The notes under the pieces: generated by a model
The model's database searches: none
What the model was told of the DNA's origin: nothing
Seen by the model: only the letters and a program-made list of their open reading frames with translations
Program-made: the position numbers and the translations under genes
Origin: Nonomuraea maritima
GTDB taxonomy: Bacteria > Actinomycetota > Actinomycetes > Streptosporangiales > Streptosporangiaceae
DNA: 64,000 nucleotides
Assembly (NCBI RefSeq): GCF_900100395.1
Contig: NZ_FNFB01000016.1
Location: 62,001-126,000 of the forward strand
Direction of reading: 5' to 3'
In this document: piece after piece, positions 22,567 through 32,721 of the stretch
How positions within the stretch are numbered: the stretch's first letter is position 1
How the letters are laid out: each line of letters opens with the position of its first letter

Positions 22567-24724
22567 GACCCGGACCCGGCAGCGCCCGGTGCGCACCGTG
22601 CGCCGACCGCAGATGGAGGACGCCGACTGCGGCCCCGCCTGCCTGAGCATCATCTTCGCCCACCACGGCCGGTACGTGCCCGTGAACGAGATCAGGGAGC
22701 ACTGCGGGGTCGGCAGGGACGGCCTGTCGGGAAGAGGGCTCAAGGCCGCCGCCGATCGGTACGGCTTCGAGATCGGCGCCTGGCGGGTCGACGCCGCCGA
22801 GGTCGAGACCCTGGCCGTCCCGCTGATGGTCTTCGTCGACTCGCGGCACTACGCCGTACTCGAAGGGGTGCGCGGCCGCTGGGCGTACCTCAACGACCCC
22901 GCCGTCGGCAGGGTGCGCCTGACCCGAGCCGACTTCGCGCGCCGGTACAGCGGCGTCGCGCTGGTGATCAAGCCAGGCGACACGTTCGTGCCCGGCGGCC
23001 GGCGCTTCCCGCTCGCCAGGTCGATGGCCGCGAGGGCCCGGCCGTACGTGACCACGCTGCTGGCCATCGCCGCCGTCGCCGCGCTGCTCGCCATGCCGGC
23101 GGCGGTCACCGCGCTGCTCACCCGGCTCCTGCTCGGCCGGGTGATCGGCGCGGGCGACACCGCGTGGACGGCTCCCGCCCTGCTCGGCCTGCTGGCCTGC
23201 GCCGCCTTCGCCTTCGGTGGCGCCTGGGCGCAGCAACGGCTGCTCGCGGCGGTGCAGAGCGCCATGGCCGCCGACTTCTCCGGCCGCTACGTGTGGCGCC
23301 TGCTCAGGCTGCCGGGTGACTTCTTCCATCGCAGGCAGACCGGCGGGCTGGTGACGCGGATCTCGTTCGGCGCCGGGCTCGCCCTGCTGCTGTCGGACCG
23401 GGCGGCCACGGCCGTCGCGGCCCTGCTGGCGATGGCCGCGCACTCGTCCATCCTCTTCAGCTTCCACCCGTACTTCGCCGCGCTGGCGGGTGTGCTGGCC
23501 GCGGTCAACCTGGTCGCCATGCGCGCGGTCAGCCGGCGCAGTGCCCCGTACCAGCAGCAGCTCATCTTCGACGAGCACCGCCGCGACGGCATGGCGTTCA
23601 ACGGCGTGTCGATGGCCGAGTCGCTCAAGGCCGACGGCGCGGAGGGCTGGTTCTTCGCCAAGTGGGCGGGACTCCAGGCCAGAGCTCTGCAGACCACACA
23701 GGACCTGGCCAGGGTCACGCAGTCGCTGTTGGTCGTGCCCGCCGCCCTCGGCACGCTGGCGGGAGCCGCCACGGTCATCTGCGGCGCGGTGCTCCTGTCC
23801 AGGGGAGAGGTGGGGCTGGAGACCGTCATCGCCGCCCAGTTGCTCGTCAGCGCCTTCCTCATGCCCGTCGCCTCGCTGGTGGGCTTGGGCGCCGAGGCGC
23901 AGATCGCGGTCGCGCAGACGAGCATGCTCGACGACGCGCTGTCGGCCGAGCCCGATCCACGCCACCGGGACCTGCCCGAGGTCCGCGACAGGGCTGCCCG
24001 CCTGCGTGGCCGGGTCGAGTTCGAGAACGTCACCTTCGGTTACGACCGTCAGCAGGGACCCGTCGTCAGCTCGCTGTCGTTCGTCGTGGAGCCGGGACGC
24101 AGGATCGCCGTCGTCGGCCGTACGGGCAGCGGCAAGTCCACGGTGGCCCGCCTGCTCACCGGCGCGGTGGAGCCCTGGTCGGGGCGGATCCTGTTCGACG
24201 GCGAGCCGCGCGGCGATGTGCCGCGTGAACTGCTCACCACCTCCATCGGCTATGTCGAGCAGCACCTGCAGGTGTTCGAGGGCTCGGTGGCCGACAACCT
24301 CACGCTGTGGGATCCGACGGTTCCCTCCTACCGGCTGCACCGTGCCCTGCGTGACGCCCACGTGGCGGAGGTGGTGCATCGGCGCGGCGGGCTGGAGGGC
24401 GGCTGGATCAAGGAACGCGGCCGCAACCTGTCCGGCGGCGAGCGCCAGCGCCTGGAGATCGCCCGCGCGCTCGCCCTGGCACCCGCGGTTCTCGTGCTCG
24501 ACGAAGCCACCAGCGCCCTCGACGCGGAAACCGAGGCGTTGATCGACACCGAGCTCAGCGCCAGGGGATGCACCTGTGTGATCATCGCGCACCGGCTCAG
24601 CACCGTACGCGACAGCGACCTGATCCTCGTGATGGACGGCGGCCGTGTGGTGGAACGCGGTACCCACGCGGCGCTCCTCGCACAGGACGGCCGCTACCGG
24701 GCCCTGGTCGAGGAGGCCGTATGA
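22559..24724 (+). CDS. NHLM-type peptidase-containing ABC transporter (C39 protease + permease + ATPase)
   Basis: 721 residues from a TTG at 22559 overlapping the HlyD stop. The N-terminal C39 protease has the catalytic Cys24 in EDADCGPACLS, His97 in DSRHYAVL and Asp113 in LNDPAVG. Six membrane helices (about 155-440) precede the ATPase with GRTGSGKST, LSGGERQRLEIA and LVLDEATSALD. It should cleave the leaders after AGG during export; three of the four precursors have that site. First of a two-ATPase pair. Confidence 0.92.
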   Translation: MSETRTRQRPVRTVRRPQMEDADCGPACLSIIFAHHGRYVPVNEIREHCGVGRDGLSGRGLKAAADRYGFEIGAWRVDAAEVETLAVPLMVFVDSRHYAVLEGVRGRWAYLNDPAVGRVRLTRADFARRYSGVALVIKPGDTFVPGGRRFPLARSMAARARPYVTTLLAIAAVAALLAMPAAVTALLTRLLLGRVIGAGDTAWTAPALLGLLACAAFAFGGAWAQQRLLAAVQSAMAADFSGRYVWRLLRLPGDFFHRRQTGGLVTRISFGAGLALLLSDRAATAVAALLAMAAHSSILFSFHPYFAALAGVLAAVNLVAMRAVSRRSAPYQQQLIFDEHRRDGMAFNGVSMAESLKADGAEGWFFAKWAGLQARALQTTQDLARVTQSLLVVPAALGTLAGAATVICGAVLLSRGEVGLETVIAAQLLVSAFLMPVASLVGLGAEAQIAVAQTSMLDDALSAEPDPRHRDLPEVRDRAARLRGRVEFENVTFGYDRQQGPVVSSLSFVVEPGRRIAVVGRTGSGKSTVARLLTGAVEPWSGRILFDGEPRGDVPRELLTTSIGYVEQHLQVFEGSVADNLTLWDPTVPSYRLHRALRDAHVAEVVHRRGGLEGGWIKERGRNLSGGERQRLEIARALALAPAVLVLDEATSALDAETEALIDTELSARGCTCVIIAHRLSTVRDSDLILVMDGGRVVERGTHAALLAQDGRYRALVEEAV

Positions 24725-27261
24725 CGGGGACACGGGAGAGCGCCGGCTACGCGGTCAGTGAGATCGAGCTGATCGACCCCCATGCCTGCTGGCGCGTCGT
24801 CAGCGGCGCGGTCGACGTGCTGCTCTGCCCCGCCGACGGGCGTGGCCAACGGCATCCGGTGATCCGCGTGGAAGCCGGTCAGATCCTGTACGGCTTCGCC
24901 GCCACCGACCCGCCGGAGGGCTTCACCGTCGTCGCGGCCGCGACCGGACGGGAGACGTCCGTGCGGCGCGTACGCGGCAACCCCGCCGCGCTGTCGGCCT
25001 GGTCACGGCTCCTGGGCGGCCAGGGCGGTGCGGATGTGAGGGACCTTCGCCCGGTGCACCGTCGCAGGCTGCAGGACGTGCTGATCCTGGCGGAGGCCGA
25101 GGCCGCCGACCGGGACAACTGGCGCACCGCCAGGTCCGCCGCCACCCGCGAGACGTTCCGCCAGGCCTGCGCCGACCTCGGCGTCGCGGCGGGCGCCCGG
25201 CCCGCGCCCGAACTGCCCAGAACCTCGCGCGAGCACGCGGCGGCGGTACTGCGCGTCATCGGCGAGCAGTACGGGTTCGACGTCCCCATGCCCGCCGAGG
25301 CGGGCGACCCGCTGCCGGCCGCACTGGACGCGGCCAGGGCCAGGCACCGGCAGGTACGCCTGGAACCGGGCTGGTGGCGCTCGGCCACCGTGCCGCTCAT
25401 CGGCTTCCTGCGCGACGGCGGCCGTCCCGTCGCGCTGCTGCCGCACCGCGGCGGCTACCGCCTCTTCGATCCCTCGAACCCGAGGCCGGGCGGCCGGTCG
25501 GACGTGGCCGCGGCCGAGCTGGAGGAACGGGCCTGGCAGATCTATCCGCCGCTCGGCACGGTGCCCGAGTCGCCACTCGCGCTGCTGGCCTACGGGCTGC
25601 GCGGCTCGGCCGGCGAACTGCTGGGACTGCTCGGCGCGGGGGCGGGAGCCGCGCTGCTCGGCCTCGCCGTGCCGCTGCTCACCTTCCGCCTGCTGTCGGC
25701 CTCGCTCGACCCAGATGACTCGGTCACGATGGTCTGGATCGCCGTCCTCATCGCCTGCGCGGTCGTCTCCGGCGCGCTCCTGCTCATGGTGCGCAACGCC
25801 GTCCTGGTACGGGTGCAGGGCAGGCTGCAGGAACGTCTCGAACCCGCGGTCTGGAGTCACCTGCTCGCCCTGGACGTACGCTTCATCACCGGCTACAGCA
25901 CCGGAGAGCTGGTCCAGCGCGCCAACGCGGTGGCCGACATGCGCAGAGGGCTGGGTGACGCGGCGGTCAACTCGGTGCTCGGCGGCCTGTTCTCCGCCCT
26001 GGGTCTGCTGGTGCTGCTCGCCGTGGACTGGCGGCTGGCGCTCGCCGCCCTGACCGCGGTGGCGCTCCTGCTCGTCCTGCTCGGCCTGTGCGCGGTGCGG
26101 CAGCAGCGGCACGAACTCGTCGTGCACCAGCAATACGGCAAGATCTACGCACTGCTCTACGCCGGCCTCAACGCCATCGACAAGATTCACATCGCGGGCC
26201 GCGAGGCGCAGCTGTTCGGCCTGTGGTCGCGGCTCTTCGCCAAGCAGCAGCGAGCCGAGGCCGCGGCACGGCGCGAGCGCGCCAAGGCCACCGCGCTGGG
26301 CGCCGCGGCCCAGCCGTTGCTGCTGCTGGCCGTGGCGGGGGTCGGCGTGGCCGTACGGGTGCCCGCCGCCGGTCTGGTCGTGGCCGCGGTGGCGCTCGGC
26401 CAGTTCGTCCTGGCTCTGGGGCAGATGAGCATGGCGGTGGAGTCGGTCTTCGCGCTGCTGCCCCGCTACGAACGACTCAGGCCGCTGCTGCGGCAGCCGC
26501 CCGAGACGCCTCCCGGCGCGAAGGACCCGGGTGAGCTGACCGGGCTCGTACGCCTGCGTTCTGTCTCCTTCGCCTACCCCGGCACCGCGGCGCGGATTCT
26601 CGACGACGTCACGATGACGTTCCGTCCGGGCGAGTTCGTCGCCATCGCCGGACCCTCCGGGGCCGGCAAGTCCACCATCGTCCGGCTGCTGCTCGGTTTC
26701 GACGCGCCGCGTACGGGCCAGGTGCTGTACGGCGACGGCGATCTGCGCGACCTCGATCTGCGCAGGGTCCGCGCGCAGGTGGGCGTGGTCATGCAGCAGG
26801 CCAGAGTGTTGCGCGGCACCCTGCTGGAGAACATCGTGGGCGATCTGCCCGGCGCCACCGAGGAGGACGCCTGGAGGGCGGCCCGGCTGGCGGATCTCGA
26901 CCAGGACATCGCCAGGCTGCCGATGGCGATGCACACGATGGTGGCCGAGGACAACGCGACGTTCTCCGGCGGGCAGCTCCAGCGTCTGCTCCTTGCCAGA
27001 GCGCTGGTCAAGCGCCCGCGGGTGCTCATCCTCGACGAGGCGACCAGCGCGCTGGACAACGTGACCCAGGCGGTGGTCAGCCGACGCGTCGCCGAACTCG
27101 ACATCACCCGCATCGTGATCGCGCACCGGCTCAGCACCATCCGGTCGGCAGACCGGGTCTACCTCCTCGACCAGGGCAGGGTGGCGGCCGGCGGCACCTT
27201 CGACGAGCTGGTGAACGGCAGTGAGCTGTTCGCCCGCATGGTCCGCCGACAGGAGGTCTGA
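24721..27261 (+). CDS. NHLM-type ABC transporter, second permease/ATPase
   Basis: 846 residues. The first about 130 residues resemble a cyclic-nucleotide-binding/cupin-like domain (IELIDPHACWRVVSGAVDVL). A degenerate C39-like region lacking Cys/His follows (WWRSATVPLIGFLRDGGRPVALL, PHRGGYRLFDPSNP). Six helices and an ATPase with GPSGAGKST, FSGGQLQRLLLARAL and LILDEATSALD complete it. This is the standard partner of the C39 transporter in NHLM clusters. Start ATG overlaps the previous stop (ATGA). Confidence 0.9.
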   Translation: MTGTRESAGYAVSEIELIDPHACWRVVSGAVDVLLCPADGRGQRHPVIRVEAGQILYGFAATDPPEGFTVVAAATGRETSVRRVRGNPAALSAWSRLLGGQGGADVRDLRPVHRRRLQDVLILAEAEAADRDNWRTARSAATRETFRQACADLGVAAGARPAPELPRTSREHAAAVLRVIGEQYGFDVPMPAEAGDPLPAALDAARARHRQVRLEPGWWRSATVPLIGFLRDGGRPVALLPHRGGYRLFDPSNPRPGGRSDVAAAELEERAWQIYPPLGTVPESPLALLAYGLRGSAGELLGLLGAGAGAALLGLAVPLLTFRLLSASLDPDDSVTMVWIAVLIACAVVSGALLLMVRNAVLVRVQGRLQERLEPAVWSHLLALDVRFITGYSTGELVQRANAVADMRRGLGDAAVNSVLGGLFSALGLLVLLAVDWRLALAALTAVALLLVLLGLCAVRQQRHELVVHQQYGKIYALLYAGLNAIDKIHIAGREAQLFGLWSRLFAKQQRAEAAARRERAKATALGAAAQPLLLLAVAGVGVAVRVPAAGLVVAAVALGQFVLALGQMSMAVESVFALLPRYERLRPLLRQPPETPPGAKDPGELTGLVRLRSVSFAYPGTAARILDDVTMTFRPGEFVAIAGPSGAGKSTIVRLLLGFDAPRTGQVLYGDGDLRDLDLRRVRAQVGVVMQQARVLRGTLLENIVGDLPGATEEDAWRAARLADLDQDIARLPMAMHTMVAEDNATFSGGQLQRLLLARALVKRPRVLILDEATSALDNVTQAVVSRRVAELDITRIVIAHRLSTIRSADRVYLLDQGRVAAGGTFDELVNGSELFARMVRRQEV

Positions 27262-27262
27262 G

Positions 27263-30200
27263 ATGACTGACGTGCTGCACGGGTACGCCGACCCCGAGAC
27301 GGAGGGCCTGCTGGCCGTGCCGGGCGGGGACGAGCGCCTGATCGCGGTGCTCGGGACGGCCGCGCCCTTCTCCGAACGGGTCTCCGGCGAGTTCTTCACG
27401 CCGGTCCCCACCCGCAACCCGCGACAGGCCTCGGAACGTACCGCCCGCTGGCTCAAGGCGGCGGTCGGCGACGACGAGAGCGCCCGGCGGGCGTTGTTCC
27501 AGCACCGCCGCCGATCCGGGAGGGATCTCGGCGCGGGCCTGGTGGACGTGCGTGTGACCGACCCCCGCAGGCTGCCGGAATGGGCGTACGCCCTGGTCGA
27601 CTTCCTGCTGGCGCAGCCGCCCACGGCCGCCGCCGACCCGGCCGCGGGTCGTCCTGGCGCGCCGTTCGTGGCCTTCCGCAGGGCCGTGAAGCGGCTGGTC
27701 GACTTCACCGAGGGGCACGTGCGCGGTGTGCCCGTCACCGCTGACGCCCGCGAGGACATCGCCGGGCAGCTCATCGAACGGCTCACCCAGGTGTGTTACG
27801 CGGGGTTCGCCTTCGAGGCCCAGATGTCGGGGAGCAACAACGACGCGCTCGGCTGGCTGCGTACCCCCGGCTTCGACGTCAGCCAGGCGGGCTGGCTGGA
27901 CCGTCTGGAGACGCTGCCGGGTCTGGCGTACGTCATGGGCATGGCGTGCCTGCAGTGGCGGCGTGTGGTGCACGAGTTGTTCGACCGGCTCGGCGCAGAC
28001 CTGCCCGAACTGCGCAGGACGCTCTGGGGATGGGCCGACCCAGGACCCGTGACGGGCTACTCGGGCGACTCGGGCGACCTGCACAACCATGGCAGGGTCG
28101 TCACGCTGCTGACCTTCGCCTCCGGGCAGCGGGTGGTCTACAAGCCCAAGGACCTGCGCTCGGTCGCCGGGCTCATGGACGTGTGCACCCTGCTCAACAA
28201 CCACGGCCTCCCTCTCGACCTGCACACGCGCCACGTCATCAGGCGCGACGGCTACGGCTGGGAGGAGTACGTCACCGCCCTGCCCTGCGACGACGAGGAG
28301 AGTGCCCGCCGCTACTACACCCGCCTGGGCATGATGAGCAGGCTCGCGCAGTTGCTCGAATGCCGCGATCTGTGGGCGGACAACCTCGTCGCGGTGGGGG
28401 AGCGGCCCGCCTTCATCGACCTGGAGAACGTGCTGCAGGCGCGCATCAGCAAGCCGTCCCTCATCGGCGAGCGCATCCAGAGCCTGTGGGGCCGGGTGGA
28501 GGAGACCGTGGCCAAGACCGCGGTCGTGTCCTTCCCCCGGGTGATCGCCGGCGGCGTGCGGGCTCAGGACATCGGCTGCATGGCCGCGCTGCAGGAGCAG
28601 GTCGCGGAGAACTCCCACGGATATCCCCCCGGGTGGGAGGCCCCGCCGTACCGCCCGAGTCTCGTGGACGGCGGCCTGGCGGATCCCCGTGACTACCCGG
28701 AGGAGGTCGCGGCCGGCTACCGGATGATGCAGGACTGCCTGGAACGCAACCGTGAGCTGCTCGCCGACCCCACGGGGCCGCTGGCGCTGCTGCGCGACGC
28801 GCCGGTCCGCTACATCTGGCGCAGCACGTGGGACTGCGTGGAACTGCTGGGCCGCAGCCTCAGCCCGGCCTCCCTCGTCGACGGCGTGGCCAGGGAGATC
28901 TGCCTGGCCCACCTGTTCCGCAGCGCCAGGGAGACGCTGCGTGAGGACTCCGCCAGGTCGGACATCTTGGAGATCGTCGAGCAGGAGATCGACGCGTTCC
29001 GGCGGATGGACGTACCCCTGTTCGTCTCCTTGCCCCGGTCCGAGTCGGTCTTCACCCCTGACGAGGTCGAGATCCCCGGCCACTTCGAGGGCACGGCCTG
29101 GCAACGGCTGACGGACCGGATCGCCGGCCTCACCGGGTTTCCCGTCGAGGAGCACGTGGCGGTCCTGCACACCTGCCTCGACTTCGTCGGAGCCGCCCCG
29201 CCGGCCGCCGACGTCCCCGCTCCCGGCCGCCCGCCTCGTACGCTGCCCGAGCTCGGCCTTCGGGCCTTCGCCGAGTCCGCCGCCGGTCAAGGGCCGCCGA
29301 CCGAGGTGCTGCTGGCCCGGGCGACCGAGATCGCCGAGTCGGTGCTCGCGACGGCCGTCCCGCTCGGCGGGGCGTCCGGCGATCGGCGTGGCTGGCTTGG
29401 CGTGGTCAGCTACCCGGCCCACGGTCTGGACCAGGTCGAGCCGCTCCAGGGCGACCTGCTGACAGGAACGGCGGGCCTGGCGGTCTTCCTGGCCGAGCTG
29501 TACGCCGACACCGGCGCGCCCAGCCACTGGACGGCGGCACAGGACGCTCTGGACGCCACTGTCGAGTTCGCCACGCTGTCGGCCCGCTCGGCCTTCTTCC
29601 GCCGGATGTCCGGCGGGACCAGCCCCGTGGGCGCGTTCGTGGGCACGGGTGCGGCCATCTACGCCTTGAGCCGGTGCGGCGGCCCGCTGGCCGACGCCGA
29701 ACTGGTCCGGCGGGCGGCGGAGCTGCTGCCGCTGGCCGCCGCCCAGCTGGACGGGAACACCACGGCGGAGCCGGTGTTCGGCCGCGCCGGGTTGCTGCAG
29801 GCGGTGCACAAGCTGCGCGAGGTCGCGGTCACCCCGATCCCGGCCGCCGACGAGCTCGCGGACCGGCTGCACGGTGAGCTGCTGGCCGAGCTGACGCGAC
29901 CGGCCGTTCCCGGGCGGACGCGGGAGCCGTACCCGCCCGGCATGGGTGTGCTCGACGGGCTGCCCTCGGGCACCGACGGTCTGGTGTGGGCGCTGACCAG
30001 CAGCGCGGACGCCCTCAACCGGATGGAGCCCGCCCTGGAGGCGGTGAGCGGGCACCGGTTCGCGCTCGACACCCCTGGCTCGCTGTTCGCCGCCGTCGCC
30101 GCCGATCACCTGCTCACCGGTGACGTCTCCGCCGAGCTGCGCGAGCGCGTGGCCCGGCAGTGCGCGCCGCGAGCGCGCCGCTCGTGCGAGCGGCTCGTGG

Positions 30201-30439
30201 TGGACGCCGAACTCGCCCTGCACACGGCCCGGCTGGCCGGCGACGCCGGGCTGGCCGCCACCGCGCAGGCTCTGGTCGGCGAACTGCTCCGGCGCCGCGA
30301 GCGCACAGGGCGCTGGTTCTCCGACCGGCGGCGCGCGGACCGGCTCACCCTGTCCGCCGTCAACGGGCTGGCCGCCGCCGGGCTGACCCTCCTCAGATTC
30401 GCCGACGACCAGGTGGACTCGCTCCGCCTCGTGAACTGA
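27263..30439 (+). CDS. LanM-type lanthipeptide synthetase with intact dehydratase and degenerate cyclase domain
   Basis: 1058 residues, ribosome site AGGAGG. The dehydratase part (about 130-690) keeps the kinase-like residues known from LanM structures: Asp272/His274/Asn275 in GDLHNHGR, Lys294 in VVYKPK, NLV and FIDLENV, and Arg516...Thr522 in RYIWRST. The C-terminal LanC-like part (about 690-1058) retains glycine-rich barrel motifs (GDLLTGTAGLAVFLAELY, PVGAFVGTGAAIYAL, FGRAGLLQA) but I find neither the WCxG nor the CHG zinc-ligand motif; remaining Cys lie elsewhere. Predicted: Ser/Thr dehydration without enzymatic thioether closure. Confidence 0.88.
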   Translation: MTDVLHGYADPETEGLLAVPGGDERLIAVLGTAAPFSERVSGEFFTPVPTRNPRQASERTARWLKAAVGDDESARRALFQHRRRSGRDLGAGLVDVRVTDPRRLPEWAYALVDFLLAQPPTAAADPAAGRPGAPFVAFRRAVKRLVDFTEGHVRGVPVTADAREDIAGQLIERLTQVCYAGFAFEAQMSGSNNDALGWLRTPGFDVSQAGWLDRLETLPGLAYVMGMACLQWRRVVHELFDRLGADLPELRRTLWGWADPGPVTGYSGDSGDLHNHGRVVTLLTFASGQRVVYKPKDLRSVAGLMDVCTLLNNHGLPLDLHTRHVIRRDGYGWEEYVTALPCDDEESARRYYTRLGMMSRLAQLLECRDLWADNLVAVGERPAFIDLENVLQARISKPSLIGERIQSLWGRVEETVAKTAVVSFPRVIAGGVRAQDIGCMAALQEQVAENSHGYPPGWEAPPYRPSLVDGGLADPRDYPEEVAAGYRMMQDCLERNRELLADPTGPLALLRDAPVRYIWRSTWDCVELLGRSLSPASLVDGVAREICLAHLFRSARETLREDSARSDILEIVEQEIDAFRRMDVPLFVSLPRSESVFTPDEVEIPGHFEGTAWQRLTDRIAGLTGFPVEEHVAVLHTCLDFVGAAPPAADVPAPGRPPRTLPELGLRAFAESAAGQGPPTEVLLARATEIAESVLATAVPLGGASGDRRGWLGVVSYPAHGLDQVEPLQGDLLTGTAGLAVFLAELYADTGAPSHWTAAQDALDATVEFATLSARSAFFRRMSGGTSPVGAFVGTGAAIYALSRCGGPLADAELVRRAAELLPLAAAQLDGNTTAEPVFGRAGLLQAVHKLREVAVTPIPAADELADRLHGELLAELTRPAVPGRTREPYPPGMGVLDGLPSGTDGLVWALTSSADALNRMEPALEAVSGHRFALDTPGSLFAAVAADHLLTGDVSAELRERVARQCAPRARRSCERLVVDAELALHTARLAGDAGLAATAQALVGELLRRRERTGRWFSDRRRADRLTLSAVNGLAAAGLTLLRFADDQVDSLRLVN

Positions 30440-30471
30440 ACGCGCGCTCAACACTGACGAAAGGGGTTCAT

Positions 30472-32721
30472 ATGGACGTGCGGCCCAGCTTCCGCCGACA
30501 CCATCGCGTGGAGACGGTGGACGGGGAAGGCGTGTACCTGGTGTCCGAGCGCGACCTGCACGTGCTCACCGGCCGTACGGTCCGCGCGCTCGCCGGCCTC
30601 CTCGACGGGAAGCACACGGTGACGGAGATCCTTGCCGCCGTCGAGCCGGAGATTCCGCCCGAGCAGGTCTTCTACGTCCTGCACCAGTTACGGGAACAGG
30701 GATTCCTGGTGGACGTCACCGAGGCGGTCGAGCCGCGCGCCGCCGCCTACTGGGAGATGGCCGGCCGCTCGGCCGACCAGGCGGTGGCCGGCATCACCGG
30801 AGCGGCTGTGGAGGTGCTCGCCGTGGGCGACGTGCCCCATGAGGAACTGGCAGTGCTGCTGGCCGACGAGGGCGTGCGGGTGAGCGACGGAACGAGCGCG
30901 GACCCCGGACTGACGGTCGTGCTGACCGACGACTACATCAGGAAGGAGCTCGCCGAGATCAACCGGCGGCACCTGGCCGAGGGCCGGCCGTGGCTGCTGG
31001 CCAGGGCGGGCGGGCCGGTGCTGTGGCTGGGGCCGATCTTCCAGCCGGGTTCCGGGGGCGGGTGCTGGCGCTGCCTGTCCCAGCGGCTGGAGGGGCATCG
31101 CCAGGGGCTGACGTACCTGGAGGACCGGCTGCACAGTCCTCGCCCGCTGCCGATGCCCGCGGCCGAACTGCCGCTCACCCGCGGTGCGGGGCTGCGGATG
31201 ATCGCCGCCGAGACGCTCAAATGGCTGGCGGGGGTGCGTAACGACCAGCAGGGCGACGTGATCACCGTGGACACGCATGTGCTCGGCGCCACCCGGCACG
31301 AACTGCGGCGTAGGGTGCAATGCCCGGAGTGCGGTGATCCGTCCATGGTTGCGGCGCAGACGGCCCGGCCCGTCGAGCTGGTTTCGCGCCCCAAGTCGTT
31401 CACCGCCGACGGCGGGCATCGCTCGCGGCACCCGGAGGAGACGGCCGAGCGTTACGGCCATCTGGTGAGTCCGGTGACCGGGGTGGTGCGCGAGCTGGTC
31501 AAGCAGGACACCGGTACGTCCTTCATCAAGACGTACATGGCGGGACACAACTTCTCCCGCCAGGTGCACGACCTGCGCGAGCTGCGTACGGGCCTGCGCA
31601 GCCAGAGCTGTGGCAAGGGCATGACCGACCTTCAGGCCAAGGTCAGTGCGATGTGTGAGGCCATCGAACGGTACTCGGGCATCTTCCAGGGGGACGAGGC
31701 CAGGACCCGGGCCAGCCTGCGCGCCCTCGGTGATGACGCCGTGCATCCCAACGCCTGCGCGCTCTACAGCGAGGCGCAGTTCCGCGACCGCCCCACCGGG
31801 ATCAGGGCCTCGACCTACACCTACGTCAACGACCCCCTGGACGAGAGCGCGGACATCGACTGGACCCCGGTGTGGTCGCTGACGGAGCAGCGTCACAAGT
31901 ACCTGCCGACCGGCTACCTGTACTACTACTATCCGCGGGTGCCGGGCCGCATCTACGCCTGGTCCGACTCCAACGGCAACGCCGCGGGCTCCTCCGTCGA
32001 GGACGCCGTCCTGCAGGGCTTCATGGAACTGGTCGAACGCGACGCCGTCGCCGTGTGGTGGTACAACCGGCTGCGCCGTCCCGCCTTCGACCTGGAGGCC
32101 TTCCGCGACCCGTGGATCGCGGAGTTCCTCGAGGTGTACGCGGGCCTGAACCGTGAGGTCCACGTGCTCGACCTGACCAACGACCTCGGCATCCCGGTGG
32201 CCGCCGCGATCAGCCGCAGAACCACGGGCCCCACCGAGGACATCCTCATGGCCTTCGGGGCCCATTTCGACCCGCGCATCGCCGTCCAGCGCGCCCTGGC
32301 CGAGATGAACCAGTTCATCCCCGCCGTCATCCAGGTCACCGAGAAGGGCACCCGCTACCGGTATCCCGACGGCGAGCAACTGCGCTGGTGGAAGACCGCC
32401 CGGATCGAGCAGCACCCCTACCTGACGCCGTCGGGCTCGCCGGTGCCGCCCTCCGCCCACAGCCGGCCCCCCACCGGCGACCTGCTGGACGACATCGCGA
32501 CGGCCCGCGCGGTGGTCGAGGACAGGGGCATGGAGATGCTGGTCCTCGACCAGACCAGGCCCGACATCGGCCTGCCCGTGGTGAAGGTCATCGTGCCTGG
32601 GCTGCGCCACTTCTGGCGGCGCCTGGCTCCCGGCCGGCTCTACGACGTGCCCGTCCGGCTCGGCTGGCTGGCCGAGCCCACAGCGGAGGACCAGATGAAC
32701 CCCATCACGATGTTCCTGTGA
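30472..32721 (+). CDS. YcaO azoline synthetase fused to leader-binding/E1-like domain (TOMM cyclodehydratase)
   Basis: 749 residues. Residues 1-90 form a winged-helix, RRE-like leader-binding domain (VYLVSERDLHVLTGRTVRAL). An E1-like/Ocin-ThiF part follows with a zinc tetrathiolate, Cys198/201 (CWRC) and Cys284/287 (CPEC). The YcaO domain (about 325-749) carries the ATP-site motifs CGKGMTDLQAKVSAMCEAIER and NGNAAGSSVEDAVLQGFMEL followed by VERD. Function: ATP-dependent cyclodehydration of Ser, Thr or Cys to azolines. The C-terminus is NPITMFL, not the PxPxP typical of azoline-forming YcaOs. Ribosome site AAAGGGG. Confidence 0.9.
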   Translation: MDVRPSFRRHHRVETVDGEGVYLVSERDLHVLTGRTVRALAGLLDGKHTVTEILAAVEPEIPPEQVFYVLHQLREQGFLVDVTEAVEPRAAAYWEMAGRSADQAVAGITGAAVEVLAVGDVPHEELAVLLADEGVRVSDGTSADPGLTVVLTDDYIRKELAEINRRHLAEGRPWLLARAGGPVLWLGPIFQPGSGGGCWRCLSQRLEGHRQGLTYLEDRLHSPRPLPMPAAELPLTRGAGLRMIAAETLKWLAGVRNDQQGDVITVDTHVLGATRHELRRRVQCPECGDPSMVAAQTARPVELVSRPKSFTADGGHRSRHPEETAERYGHLVSPVTGVVRELVKQDTGTSFIKTYMAGHNFSRQVHDLRELRTGLRSQSCGKGMTDLQAKVSAMCEAIERYSGIFQGDEARTRASLRALGDDAVHPNACALYSEAQFRDRPTGIRASTYTYVNDPLDESADIDWTPVWSLTEQRHKYLPTGYLYYYYPRVPGRIYAWSDSNGNAAGSSVEDAVLQGFMELVERDAVAVWWYNRLRRPAFDLEAFRDPWIAEFLEVYAGLNREVHVLDLTNDLGIPVAAAISRRTTGPTEDILMAFGAHFDPRIAVQRALAEMNQFIPAVIQVTEKGTRYRYPDGEQLRWWKTARIEQHPYLTPSGSPVPPSAHSRPPTGDLLDDIATARAVVEDRGMEMLVLDQTRPDIGLPVVKVIVPGLRHFWRRLAPGRLYDVPVRLGWLAEPTAEDQMNPITMFL

